Positions 1 to 11,982 of a stretch of DNA of 64,000 nucleotides are shown here, one piece after another. Source of the stretch: Chiridota heheva. Lineage: Eukaryota; Echinodermata; Holothuroidea; Apodida; Chiridotidae. Below the pieces are notes generated by a model, which did no database searches, was not told where the DNA came from, and saw nothing but the letters and a program-made list of their open reading frames with translations. Within the stretch, counting starts at the first letter, position 1, and each line of letters begins with the position of its first letter. Both the position numbers and the translations under genes were made by a program. The stretch covers positions 545,001 through 609,000 of the forward strand of contig JAIGNY010003250.1 of the NCBI GenBank assembly GCA_020152595.1, in the 5' to 3' direction.

Positions 1-679
1 ATTCTTCAGATAGGCCTACTTCAAACTGCCCCAATTGTAACTTTCTATCCTTATATCACACAAAAATAGTTATAGAGATTAGGAAAGCAGTAAGGTTTTA
101 TTTTGACCACAAGTACCAGTTCAGGATGTAGAAGTACCATTAAGTGATCAAGAATGATATTGAGGTCACTGCACAGCGTTAAGTCTATCTACAGTACAAA
201 TACAAAATAATGCTACATTTTGTTCCTTGAAATTGTGAAAACGAGTTTTTGTATTGCTTAAAGCTGTTAATCATGATAAATTCACTTCACAGACGCAAGT
301 GGCTCACTCGGTTGAGTGTACAATTGAGATGCTGGAGATTCCATGTTGGAGTCTGGCAATTAACCTCTCCAACTACGGAAGTAGGCCACACCCACCATAG
401 CAACGCGGTAACTAGATAGGGGCAAACAAACCTCAAATCCGCAATCGTGTACACCAATGCATTGACATTTAGATGTTCGCGAGGTCTGCTGCAAGCTTTG
501 GTCCATTTATGGCACTTCTCCCGATAATTAGAGTTTTTAGCAAAAGGGATAAACAAAATTCAGTTTGCTAAGTGTTCTGGTAACAGCAATCACATTTACC
601 AAGCCCGCAGCAGGCCCGTAGGCGCATTTTTTGTTCACCATTTTGACGTCACTCAGTCTGTGTGTGCAAAAATTTGTCA
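1..679. other. Intergenic stretch with no recognisable gene
   Basis: No conserved coding pattern is visible. The only structured part is a possible tRNA-related SINE head at about 290-350, listed separately. The 39-bp minisatellite begins at the right end. Confidence 0.5.
290..460 (+). repeat. Possible tRNA-derived SINE fragment
   Basis: The bases TGGCTCACTCGG near 300 fit the RNA polymerase III A-box consensus TRGCNNANNNGG, followed by GTTGAGTG as in a tRNA D arm. No good B box (GGTTCRANNCC) follows; the nearest candidate, around 337-352, is degenerate. It could therefore be an old SINE head or a chance match. Confidence 0.25.
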
Positions 680-1093
680 GAGGTTTGTCTTCTGCATCCT
701 CCATTGACATCAAGCACAGAGGTTTGTCTTTTGCATCCTCCACTGACATCAAGCACAGAGGTGTGTCTTCTGCATCCTCCACTGACATCAAGCACAGAGG
801 TGTGTCTTCTGCATCCTCCACTGACATCAAGCACAGAGGTTTGTCTTTTGCATCCTCCACTGACATCAAGCACAGAGGTTTGTCTTCTGCATCCTCCACT
901 GACATCAAGCACAGAGGTTTGTCTTTTGCATCCTCCACTGACATCAAGCACAGAGGTTTGTCTTCTGCATCCTCCACTGACATCAAGCACAGAGGTTTGT
1001 CTTCTGAAACTTCCACTTACATCAAGCACAGAGGTTTGTCTTTTGCATCCTCCACTGACATCAAGCACAGAGGTTTGTCTTCTGCATCCTTCC
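680..1093 (+). repeat. 39-bp minisatellite, about 10.5 copies
   Basis: Head-to-tail copies of a 39-bp unit containing TCCACTGACATCAAGCACAG. Units differ at a few sites (TTGTCTT versus GTGTCTT, CTTTTGC versus CTTCTGC, and one variant unit near 1007-1020). Because 39 is divisible by 3 and the unit lacks stops in several frames, long open frames on both strands are by-products and not evidence of a protein. Confidence 0.95.
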
Positions 1094-1298
1094 CCTCTCA
1101 GCCGTGAGAAAAGTGGCAATGGTTTGATGACTCTCACTGTCGGTCGGATGAAGACATTAAATGGCTGTCCTGACAGCAGGACTGGTCAAGTCTGGTTCCT
1201 CATTCCCTACCTGGAGGCTGGAGTGGTTCTCTGATTACATTTCAAAAACAGCATAGCATGGTTCCACTTCGGCCCAGTCAAATTCAATGTTGATCCCT

Positions 1299-3226
1299 GG
1301 GTGTTCCATCATACTAATACCATACTACCTAGGTGGTTCTTCCATCATACTAATACCATACTACCTAAGTGGTTCTTCCATCATACTAATACTATACTAC
1401 CTAGGTGGTTCTTCCATCATACTAATACCATACTACCTAGGTGGTTCTTCCATCATACCAATACCATACTACCTAGGTGGTTCTTCCATCATACTAATAC
1501 CATACTACCTAGGTGGCTCTTCCATCATACTAATACCATACTACCTAGTTGGTTCTTCCATCATACTAATACCATACTACCTAGGTGGTTCTTCCATCAT
1601 ACCAATACCATACTACCTAGGTGGTTCTTCCATCATACTAATACCATACTACCTAAGTGGTTCTTCCATCATACTAATACCATACTACCTAGGTGGTTCT
1701 TCCATCATACTAATACCATACTACCTAAGTGGTTCTTCCATCATACTAATACCATACTACCTAGGTGGCTCTTCCATCATACTAATACCATACTACCTAG
1801 GTGGTTCTTCCATCATACTAATACCATACTACCTAGGTGGTTCTTCCATCATACTAATACCATACTACCTAGGTGGTTCTTCCATCATACCAATACCATA
1901 CTACCTAGCTGGTTCTTCCATCATACTAATACCATACTACCTAGCTGGTTCTTCCATCATACTAATACCATACTACCTAGGTGGTTCTTTCATCATACTA
2001 ATACCATACTACCTAAGTGGTTCTTCCATCATACTAATACCATACTACCTAGGTGGTTCTTCCATCATATTAATACTATACTACCTAGGTGGTTCTTCCA
2101 TCATACTAATACCATACTACCTAGGTGGTTCTTCCATCATACTAATACCATACTACCTAGGTGGCTCTCCCATCATACTAATACCATACTTCCTAGGTGG
2201 TTCTTCCATCATACTAATACTATACTACCTAGGTGGTTCTTCCATCATACTAATACCATACTACCTAGCTGGTTCTTCCATCATACTAATACCATACTAC
2301 CTAGCTGTTTCTTCCATCATACTAATACCATACTACCTAGCTGGTTCTTCCATCATACTAATACCATACTACCTAGGTGGTTTTTCCATCATACTAATAC
2401 CATACTACCTAGGTGGTTCTTCCATCATACTAATACCATACTACCTAGGTGGTTCTTCCATCATACTAATACCATACTACCTAGCTGTTTCTTCCATCAT
2501 ACTAATACCATACTACGTAGCTGTTTCTTCCATCATACTAATACCATACTACTTAGCTGGTTCTTCCATCATACTAATACCATACTACCTAGGTGGTTCT
2601 TTCATCATACTAATACCATACTACCTAGGTGGTTCTTCCATCATACTAATACCATACTACTTAGCTGGTTCTTCCATCATACTAATACCATACTACCTAG
2701 GTGGTTCTTCCATCATACTAATACCATACTACCTAGTTGGTTCTTCCATCATACTAATACCATACTACTTAGCTGGTTCTTCCATCATACTAATACCATA
2801 CTACCTAGGTGGTTCTTCCATCATACTAATACCATACTACCTAGGTGGTTTTTCCATTATACTAATACCATGCTACCTAGGTGGTTCTTCCATCATACTA
2901 ATACCATACTACCTAGGTGGTTCTTCCATCATACTAATACCATACTACCTAGGTGGTTCTTTCATCATACTAATACCATACTACCTAGGTGGTTCTTCCA
3001 TCATACTAATACCATACTACCTAGGTGGTTCTTCCATCATACTAATACCATACTACCTAGGTGGTTCTTCCATCATACTAATACCATATCACCTAGCTGG
3101 TTCTTCCATCATACTAATACCATACTACCTAGCTGGTTCTTCCATCATACTAATACCATACTACCTAGCTGGTTCTTCCATCATACTAATACCATACTAC
3201 CTAGCTGGGTCTTCCATCATACTAAT
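1299..3226 (+). repeat. 36-bp minisatellite block 1, about 53 copies
   Basis: Continuous tandem array of a 36-bp unit whose core reads ATACTAATACCATACTACCT, followed by AGGTGGTTCTTCC. Variants at the AGGTGG step (AGCTGG, AAGTGG, AGTTGG, AGCTGT) are interspersed, suggesting ongoing unequal exchange. The block ends abruptly at 3226, where the (TTTG)n tail of a retroelement fragment begins. It is open in two plus-strand frames for over 650 codons only because the unit is 12 codons long without stops. Confidence 0.97.
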
Positions 3227-4431
3227 TTGTTTGTTTGTTTGTTTGATGATGGCTTAACGGCACCACAACAACTAAGGTCAAATTGTGCCTGAGAGGTCAG
3301 ATCATTCTAGAGGTAGGAAGTAAAGGAAACAGGGAGAGAATGAGAGAAATTTAAGGACAAAAGGTCAGAAAGCTGTGATCGTGAGGGGAGGTGCATGGTT
3401 GAAACAAAAACAAAGTAGAGAGCGGGTGGAAAAGGAGAATTAAATATGGTCGTAGAGGGAGGCATGATGAAGGAAGGAGATAATCTTATCCGGAGATTTT
3501 TTCTGGAAGAACTCAGCAATTGAGTTGTAGGGAGCGAGGGAAGCTGTAGGAAGGTTGTACAGGGGGCAAGCAAGGAAAACGTGATGGATTGTGAGGGTGC
3601 AATGGCAATTGTTGCAGAGGGGTTGGGGGGAGCCAATAAGGAGGTGGGAGTGGGTGAGATGAGTGTGACCAATTCTAAGACGGGTAATATGAACGTTGTC
3701 AATACGAGAGAGGTTGTTGATGGTGGCTTTAATCAGAATTGTGGGCTGGATGACATGGAGTTTGTTATCAATTTGGGACTTCCATGAGGTTTGCCAGTGG
3801 TCCCGAACAAGAGAAGCGATAAGCGGTTTGATGTCAGAGAGGGTTTTGGGAAAAGGGGCAGGGAGGAGGGTGAGGGCAAGCTTAGCGGCTGCATCAGCCC
3901 TGTCATTACCCGGGATGCCAACATGGCTGGGTATCCAGAAGAAAAGAATACTTTTCCTGCAGAGGGTGGGAGAAAGGAGTTCGCGGAGGAGGAGGTGGCA
4001 TGTAAGGTTATCCCATTTAAAGTTGAGTAAAGAAGTAAGAACAGCCTTTGAGTCGGAGAAAATAACAAAGTGGCTGAGCGGGGAGTACTCAATAAAGTTG
4101 AGGGCAAGAAGAATGGCCTTAGCCTCGGCTGAAAAGATGGATGAGTAGTCGGGAAGTTTGCTACTGAGGGTGATGTCTTGGATGACCGCAGCAGCAGCTG
4201 TCTTGTTGCCCTCCTTGGACCCATCAGTATAGATGGAGGTGTAATTTGAGAGTTGGTCTTTGACTTGGTTGTGGAGATTGATGAAGAGGTTAGGATGGGT
4301 TTGACCTTTGTGAAGAGTGGAGAGGCCCAAGTGGACAGAAGGGAGGGGGGTGGCCCAAGGAGGAAAAGTGGGCCAGGAGAAGGTGCCGAGAGTGGTGGGG
4401 TTGATGCCGAGATGGAAGAGGTCTGATTTCT
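3227..4431 (-). mobile_element. 5'-truncated non-LTR retrotransposon fragment, copy 1 (RNase H end)
   Basis: The left end is (TTTG)n, which on the minus strand is a (CAAA)n 3' tail. It is followed by the same 3' untranslated sequence seen at 11865 onward in the larger copy. The fragment holds the RNase H part of ORF2 and stops abruptly at about 4431, where 36-bp minisatellite units resume. The same left and right junctions occur in the copy at 5162-6363, so the pair arose by duplication of one insertion rather than by two insertions. Confidence 0.9.
3440..4428 (-). pseudogene. RNase H domain and C-terminus of non-LTR ORF2, copy 1
   Basis: The minus-strand frame reads from about 4428 to a stop at 3440 without interruption. 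It shows RNase HI motifs in order: YTDGSK (first Asp), SAEAKAI (Glu), DSKAVL (Asp) and WIPSHVGIPGNDRADAAAK (last His/Asp region). A Cys/His cluster, CNNCHCTLTIHHVFLACP, lies towards the C-terminus, as is common in elements of the I/R1/LOA type. Endonuclease and RT are missing because the fragment is 5'-truncated, so there is no proper start and no function is expected on its own. The catalytic residues are intact here. Confidence 0.88.
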
Positions 4432-5161
4432 TTCATCATACTAATACCATACTACCTAGGTGGTTTTTCCATCATACTAATACCATACTACCTAGGTGGT
4501 TCTTCCATCATACTAATACCATACTACCTAGGTGGTTCTTCCATCATACTAATACCATACTACCTAGGTGGTCCTTTCATCATACTAATACCATACTACC
4601 TAGGTGGTTCTTCCATCATACTAATACCATACTACCTAGGTGGTTCTTCCATCATACTAATACTATACTACCTAGGTAGTTCTTCCATCATACTAATACC
4701 ATACTACTTAGCTGGTTCTTCCATCATACTAATACCATACTACCTAGGTGGTTCTTCCATCATACTAATACCATACTACCTAGTTGGTTCTTCCATCATA
4801 CTAATACCATACTACCTAGGTGGTTCTTCCATCATACTAATACCATACTACCTAGGTGGTTCTTCCATCATACTAATACCATACTACCTAGGTGGTTCTT
4901 TCATCATACTAATACCATACTACCTAGGTGGTTCTTCCATCATACTAATACCATACTACCTAGGTGGTTCTTCCATCATACTAATACCATACTACCTAGG
5001 TGGTTCTTCCATCATACTAATACCATATCACCTAGCTGGTTCTTCCATCATACTAATACCATACTACCTAGCTGGTTCTTCCATCATACTAATACCATAC
5101 TACCTAGCTGGTTCTTCCATCATACTAATACCATACTACCTAGCTGGGTCTTCCATCATAC
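4432..5161 (+). repeat. 36-bp minisatellite block 2, about 20 copies
   Basis: Same 36-bp unit as block 1. The last several units before 5161 repeat the same series of variants seen at the end of block 1 (an ATATCACC unit, then AGCTGG units, then GGGTCTTCC before the TTTG tail). This shows that the block and the following retroelement fragment were copied as one piece. Confidence 0.96.
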
Positions 5162-6363
5162 TAATTTGTTTGTTTGTTTGTTTGATGATGGCTTAACGGC
5201 ACCACAACAACTAAGGTCAAATTGTGCCTGAGAGGTCAGATCATTCTAGAGGTAGGAAGTAAAGGAAACAGGAGAGAATGAGAGAAATTTAAGGACAAAA
5301 GGTCAGAAAGCTGTGATCGTGAGGGGAGGTGCATGGTTGAAACAAAACAAAGTAGAGAGCGGGTGGAAAAGGAGAATTAAATATGGTCGAGGGAGGCATG
5401 ATGAAGGAAGGAGATAATCTTATCCGGAGATTTTTTCTGGAAGAACTCAGTAATTGAGTTGTAGGGAGCGAGGGAAGCTGTAGGAAGGTTGTACAGGGGG
5501 CAAGCAAGGAAAACGTGATGGATTGTGAGGGTGCAATGGCAATTGTTGCAGAGGGGTTGGGGGGAGCCAATAAGGAGGTGGGAGTGGGTGAGATGAGTGT
5601 GACCAATTCTAAGACGGGTAATATGAACGTTGTCAATACGAGAGAGGTTGTTGATGGTGGCTTTAATCGGAATTGTGGGCTGGATGACATGGAGTTTGTT
5701 ATCAATTTGGGACTTCCATGAGGTTTGCCAGTGGTCCCGAACAAGAGAAGCGATAAGCGGTTTGATGTCAGAGAGGGTTTTGGGAAAAGGGGCAGGGAGG
5801 AGGGTGAGGGCAAGCTTAGCGGCTGCATCAGCCCTGTCATTACCCGGGATGCCAACATGGCTGGGTATCCAGAAGAAAAGAATACTTTTCCTGCAGAGGG
5901 TGGGAGAAAGGAGTTCGCGGAGGAGGAGAAGGCATGTAAGGTTATCCCATTTAAGGTTGAGTAAAGAAGTAAGAACAGCCTTTGAGTCGGAGAAAATAAC
6001 AAAGTGGCTGAGCGGGGAATACTCAATCAAGTTGAGGGCAAGAAGAATGGCCTTAGCCTCGGCTGAAAAGATGGATGAGTAGTCGGGAAGTTTGCTACTG
6101 AGGGTGATGTCTTGGATGACCGCAGCAGCAGCTGTCTTGTTGCCCTCCTTGGACCCATCAGTATAGATGGAGGTGTAATTTGAGAGTTGGTCTTTGACTT
6201 GGTTGTGGAGATTGATGAAGAGGTTAGGATGGGTTTGACCTTTGTGAAGAGTGGAGAGGCCCAAGTGGACAGAAGGGAGGGGGGTGGCCCAAGGAGGAAA
6301 AGTGGGCCAGGAGAAGGTGCCGAGAGTGGTGGGGTTGATGCCGAGATGGAAGAGGTCCGATTT
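5162..6363 (-). mobile_element. 5'-truncated non-LTR retrotransposon fragment, copy 2
   Basis: Near-identical to 3227-4431, with the same (TTTG)n junction, the same truncation point and only scattered substitutions and small deletions (for example GTCGTAGAGGG there versus GTCGAGGG here). It is the second copy of a composite unit made of retroelement fragment plus minisatellite. Confidence 0.9.
5377..6360 (-). pseudogene. RNase H domain and C-terminus of non-LTR ORF2, copy 2
   Basis: Open on the minus strand from about 6360 to the stop at 5377. The same RNase HI motifs are present as in copy 1 (YTDGSK, SAEAKAI, DSKAVL, SHVGIPGNDRADAAA), with a handful of amino-acid changes and a 3-bp deletion near the C-terminus (SLDHI in place of SLYDHI). 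It lacks endonuclease and RT, so it is a dead fragment despite the open frame. Confidence 0.88.
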
Positions 6364-8245
6364 CTTCCATCATACTAATACCATACTACCTAGGTGGTTT
6401 TTCCATCATACTAATACCATACTACCTAGGTGGTTCTTCCATCATACTAATACCATACTACCTAGGTGGTTCTTCCATCATACTAATACCATACTACCTA
6501 GGTGGTTCTTCCATCATACTAATACCATACTACCTAGGTGGCTCTTCCATCATACTAATACCATACTACCTAGGTGGTTCTTCCATCATACTAATACCAT
6601 ACTACCTAGGTGGCTCTTCCATCATACTAATACCATACTACCTAGGTGGCTCTTCCATCATACTAATACTATACTACCTAGGTGGTTCTTCCATCATACT
6701 AATACCATACTACCTAGGTGGTTCTTCCATCATACTAATACTATACTACCTAGCTGTTTCTTCCATCATACTAATACCATACTACCTAGGTGTTTCTTCC
6801 ATCATACTAATACTATACTACCTAGGTGGTTCTTCCATCATACTAATACCATACTACCTAGCTGGTTCTTCCATTATACTAATACCATACTACCTAGGTG
6901 GTTTCTTCCATCATACTAATACCATACTACCTAGGTGGTTCTTCCATCATACTAATACCATACTACCTAGGTGGTTTTTCCATCATACTAATACCATACT
7001 ACCTAGGTGGTTCTTCCATCATACTAATACCATACTACCTAGGTGGTTCTTCCATCATACTAATACCATACTACCTAGGTGGTTCTTCCATCATACTAAT
7101 ACCATACTACCTAGGTGGTTCTTCCATCATACCAATACCATACTACCTAGCTGGTTCTTCCATCATACTAATACCATACTACCTAGCTGGTTCTTCCATC
7201 ATACTAATACCATACTACCTAGGTGGTTCTTTCCATCATACTAATACCATACTACCTAGGTGGTTCTTCCATCATACTAATACCATACTACCTAGGTGGT
7301 TCTTCTATCATATTAATACTATACTACCTAGGTGGTTCTTCCATCATACTAATACCATACTACCTAGGTGGTTCTTCCATCATACTAATACCATACTACC
7401 AGGTGGCTCTCCCATCATACTAATACCATACTTCCTAGGTGGTTCTTCCATCATACTAATACTATACTACCTAGGTGGTTCTTCCATCATACTAATACCA
7501 TACTACCTAGCTGGTTCTTCCATCATACTAATACCATACTACCTAGCTGTTTCTTCCATCATACTAATACCATACTACCTAGGTGGTTCTTCCATCATAC
7601 TAATACCATACTACCTAGGTGGTTTTTCCATCATACTAATACCATACTACCTAGGTGGTTCTTCCATCATACTAATACCATACTACCTAGGTGGTTCTTT
7701 CATCATACTAATACCATACTACCTAGGTGGTTCTTCCATCATACTAATACCATACTACCTAGGTGGTTCTTCCATCATATTAATACTATACTACCTAGGT
7801 GGTTCTTCCATCATACTAATACCATACTACCTAGGTGGTTCTTCCATCATATTAATACTATACTACCTAGGTGGTTCTTCCATCATACTAATACCATACT
7901 ACCTAGGTGGTTCTTCCATCATACTAATACCATACTACCTAGGTGGCTCTCCCATCATACTAATACCATACTTCCTAGGTGGTTCTTCCATCATACTCTT
8001 ACTATACTACCTAGGTGGTTCTTCCATCATACTAATACCATACTTCCTAGGTGGTTCTTCCATCATACTAATACGATACTACCTTCTGTAGGTGGTTCTT
8101 CCATCATACTAATACCATACTACCTAGGTGGTTCTTCCATCATACCATACTACCTAGGTGGTTCTTCCATCATACTAATACCATACTACCTACTGTGGGT
8201 GGTTCTTCCATCATACTAATACCATACTACCTACATGTAGGTGGT
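6364..8245 (+). repeat. 36-bp minisatellite block 3, about 52 copies
   Basis: Same 36-bp unit as blocks 1 and 2. It contains several single-base length changes (near 6899, 7229 and 7401) that shift phase, and some odd units near the right edge (ACCTTCTGTAGGTGG, ACCTACTGTGGG, ACCTACATGTAGG). The decay at the edge is what is expected where an array grades into flanking DNA. Confidence 0.96.
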
Positions 8246-8469
8246 TCTGTGGACACTAATCATAAAAATCATGAGGAATTCACTTCACAATTCATAAACA
8301 ACCAGAAAAAAGACATGAAATAACTACCCTGAAAACTGACCAAGGATTGGCTACTAACAGTACAAGGGAAAACATCACAACTCCCCCACACAAAGGACCC
8401 AGTCAATGCGCTGCAATGCCCAGGATAACCTTCACTTCTGCTGGCACTGAAAAGTTGTTATTCGAGTCC

Positions 8470-9290
8470 ATATACTCAAGGAAGCAGCTGAACAAATTGC
8501 TCTAATTCCACAACTTCTATTCACACAATCATATGAAACAGGTACTCTGCCAAGATCAGTCAGTTATCAGACAACATCGTTGCAATCTACAAGAAAGGGA
8601 ACAGAAGCAAACCAGCTAACTCACATGTACCGTTCCGTATCACTATTAACTTGTATCATAACCAAGCTCGTGGAATATATCCTATTCCATTCAATAATGG
8701 ATCACTTGGACAGGAATAAGATACTCTACTCACTCTCAACTAGTCATCACCTTGGAAGAAATATCCAGGTCACTGGACAGAAACAAGCAAATATATTTGA
8801 TGATACTAGATTTCTCTGATGCTTTTGACACAGTAGCACAACAAAGGCTATTGATGAAGATTGATTTCTATGGCATCAGGGACAAAACCACAGCATGGAT
8901 AAAGACCTGGCGCACTACTAGAAACCAGAAAGTACTGGTTGATGGAAAAGCATTCTCAGTGGTTCATGTAGATTCTGGTGTACCTCAAGGAACTGTCCTA
9001 TGGCCATTGCTGTTCCTGTTGTACATAAATGACATTGGTGATGAGATCAACTCAACTATACAATTGTTTGCCAATGATATCTATTGTTCCGCACTGTTTC
9101 AACAACTGATGATGCCTCTATAATATTCAAGAATGACTTGGACCACTTGAAAAGCTGGACTGACAAGTGGCAAATGAATTTTGATGTGAAAAAGTGCTAC
9201 ACTATTAGGATCCATCGAAAGGAAAACCAAGTCATTCAAATGTATAAAATGTGCTGCTTATGGTGTCCAGCCAGGCCTACAGTATCTTAG
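8470..9290 (+). pseudogene. Decayed reverse transcriptase fragment of a non-LTR retrotransposon
   Basis: Pieces of an RT domain are readable on the plus strand in shifting frames. RSVSLLTCIITKLVEYIL (near 8625-8680) matches the PISLTCI.SKLLE region. LDFSDAFDTVAQQRLL (near 8808-8855) is RT motif A. VDSGVPQGTVLWPLLFLLYI (near 8969-9028) is motif B. LFANDI (near 9064-9081) stands where the catalytic F/YADD should be, so one Asp is replaced by Asn. A frameshift follows and the text resumes as LKSWTDKWQMNFDVKKC to about 9230. This is a Jockey/CR1-type RT without endonuclease or 5' end; it cannot be active. Confidence 0.82.
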
Positions 9291-11860
9291 TCAGATAACA
9301 TTCTGACCGTAGTATATGTTACACGCAGAGCGACTACATGGCTGCTATACACAGTCAGACATCACTATATACTTTGTTACATTGAAACTGCTGCATTGGC
9401 TTATCATAGAAGCGTAGATGAATTTCGAATATGTGCTAGAATAACTAGATCTTTCCGCGACGATCTAAGGTCAACATTTGACAATACCTTTTATCGTCAT
9501 GGATCACTTTTATGTAATACAAATTAGATATATATATATTAAGTAATACTATAATGAGCCATTCACTTATATTTTGGGCGCGAGCTTAATAAAGAAAACT
9601 ACGAAAAGTTGCATTTTGTGCAAGTGCCTTCGCAATTGACGTATCTTTCGAACAGCGCCAAGCCTGGGTGTATCTAATTAGTTCAAAAGCTGTCGAACAA
9701 ACGAGTGTCGGTGAAGTCATCATGCACATAGCATTGAATTGAACACTGCGTGCGCATGCGAATAATAACATTTTAGCATTCTCTGATAGCAGATTTCAGC
9801 ACACTCGGATGATACGCGCACTAAATGTGTACGCTTTTCCAAAAGTGAGGGGTGTGTGAAGTGATCGGAATGTCATTTCTTCCAAAATTTAGATGTTTTT
9901 TACATACAAAATAATTAACATTTCAATCTTAACTTAGTTTGAAAGATACTTTAAAGTTTCAAGACGCTAATAAAATCAAAATCATAGCTCGTAAGTACTT
10001 TTGTCAGTTTTGAGAAGGGTTTTGTTGTTTGTTGTTGTCTGAGTGGTTTTCAACGTTACGAGTGTACAGTGCGTTGTCTCACTCAGTATACAAGTATTAG
10101 CTTGCTAGTAGTGCCTAGTGTGAGGTGTTTATCTCATTGAAATCCAAGAGAAACTCAGCTGGAAACCTCATAGAACACTTATGATTCTTCAGAAGGAAAT
10201 AGGCTGCATAGGAAAAACCTCTATTTTCTTTATTCATTTTTTCTTATTGAAACTCTCGCATCCCTGGTCAAGAAACTCTTACCTAGAAAACCAAAGGTAT
10301 TGGAGGTTCCGATGTGCAATATGGATTTTAAGTTTTAACTACTTGTATAGGCCTAATAAATTTGTATTACACAATTAGCTCAAAATAACAATGACAACAA
10401 AATAACTCACAGGTTTACTCACAAGAATAAAATTTCACAATAAATTCAATTAAACAATTTCTATCCCATTAAGATGTACACACTTGCTAACAACATAATT
10501 ATTCCAAATAAGAAACAAAACAGACATACAGTTGTTAAAATATGAGAATTTTATGATTTTAACATTAAGCTCCGCCTACTAATTAATATGGATGACATCA
10601 CTGCTAAAATTAATAAGGCACATCTGTGATCCATGGCTTATCTGTGTACGGCATATGATCTCAATCCCATGTATCCATAGCGTTCTTGAAATACTGTGTT
10701 TACAAGCTTTTGTCAATAAAATCATGTTAAGCCCTGCCCACTACACATGTTTATGAAATTCAACATTTTGTACAACAATTACACCAAATATGAAACAAAA
10801 CAGACATGCGGTTGTTAAAATATGATCAACTTAAGATTTAACCATTAAAGCCCCATTGATATTCGTGACATCGCCACCAAAAACAATAATGCACATCTAC
10901 TGTACAAACCATGGACTATCTGTGTAAGAATTGAATCAAATGAATTTTTCTTGAACTGTGTTTACAAGCTGCAAACAGACATGCGGTTGTTAGAATATGA
11001 CTGAGCAGTAACACAGGTAAAATTGCTTAGAAATTACGCCTATTTTGACATTTAAAGTTTTAGGAGGGGGAATATTAACTTCTTTTAAATCAGATAAGGA
11101 AGGAATTTATCTTGAGATGTTAGGAACATAGAAGTAATGGGAGGCCAGGGTATTTTTGTAGGAAGGAGATTTCTTCAGATTTTGTGGGATTTTCTATGCA
11201 GCCTAACGTTAATGGCCCCTAATGGTTGCCATTAACAATCATAGCCATACCCATACTGCAAAGCCACCATGTCAACTCAATGCTATGGCCATTATGCAAC
11301 GGATATGTAACATCACCAAATCAACAAACTTTTACTGCAGATGGCTACAAACTTATTTCCTTACCTTGTAAACACAAAAAACTTAGTTCTCCGTATTAAG
11401 GAGACAATCCTGAATCAAATGGTGATATCACTGAGTAAAACTTGATGCTAGAAATGTGTCAAAAACGTTATTTTCTTGAATTTTTGACTCTGTGATCTTT
11501 CACAGTGAAATTCCTACGTAGAACTGAATTTTCTACACTAAGCATTGTTACACGTACGGGAGTATACACAAGTTGGAGAAAGAGCAACACTGGCGAGAAC
11601 ATTTTACGGGCGTAAATAAAGCACAGAAATTGGATTACACTGTTTGAGCGTTGCAAATCCAACGCGTATAACGCCATATGTATAAGTACGGGCCACGAGG
11701 GTTAAGGAGGGTAAGATATTTAGAATATTGCGCACACTAATTTAGAAGCGTAATACATTTTATTTGTGCATGCACATTACGCTAGCATTGTTCAGAGCGT
11801 TTCACAATTTTAAAGAAAAAAAAACTGAGAAAAATGTGTATTTTTCTTTCTTTCAAATTT
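9291..11860. other. Non-coding stretch of dispersed repeats
   Basis: No credible gene is seen. 9291-9357 and 10085-10135 both match parts of a repeat that is contiguous at 53290-53440, suggesting that about 0.7 kb was inserted between them here. 10488-11010 is a diverged tandem duplication. The rest is AT-rich, with no conserved coding signal. Confidence 0.5.
10488..11010 (+). repeat. Diverged tandem duplication of about 290 bp
   Basis: The phrase AAACAAAACAGACAT followed by GTTGTTAAAATATGA appears near 10513 and near 10797. Matching landmarks follow in the same order in both copies: GCACATCT, CCATGG, ATCTGTGTA, and CTGTGTTTACAAGCT. A third short copy of the start occurs near 10976. The copies have diverged considerably. 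Confidence 0.7.
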
Positions 11861-11982
11861 TGTTTATTTGTTTGTTTGATGGGGTCTTAACAGCACCACG
11901 ACAACGAGGGTCAAATTGTGCCTAAGAGGTCAGATCATTCTAGAGGTAGGAAGGAAAGGAAACAGGGGGAGAATGAGAGAAT

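Noticed and set aside
631..1234. Open frames on both strands over the 39-bp array
   Set aside because: By-product of a period divisible by 3; four frames are open over the same units.
1287..3292. Open frames of more than 650 codons reading SSIILIPYYLGG or FFHHTNTILPRW repeats
   Set aside because: They come from a stop-free 36-bp tandem unit, occur in two frames at once, and have no start context, signal or splice evidence. Array indels shift them freely.
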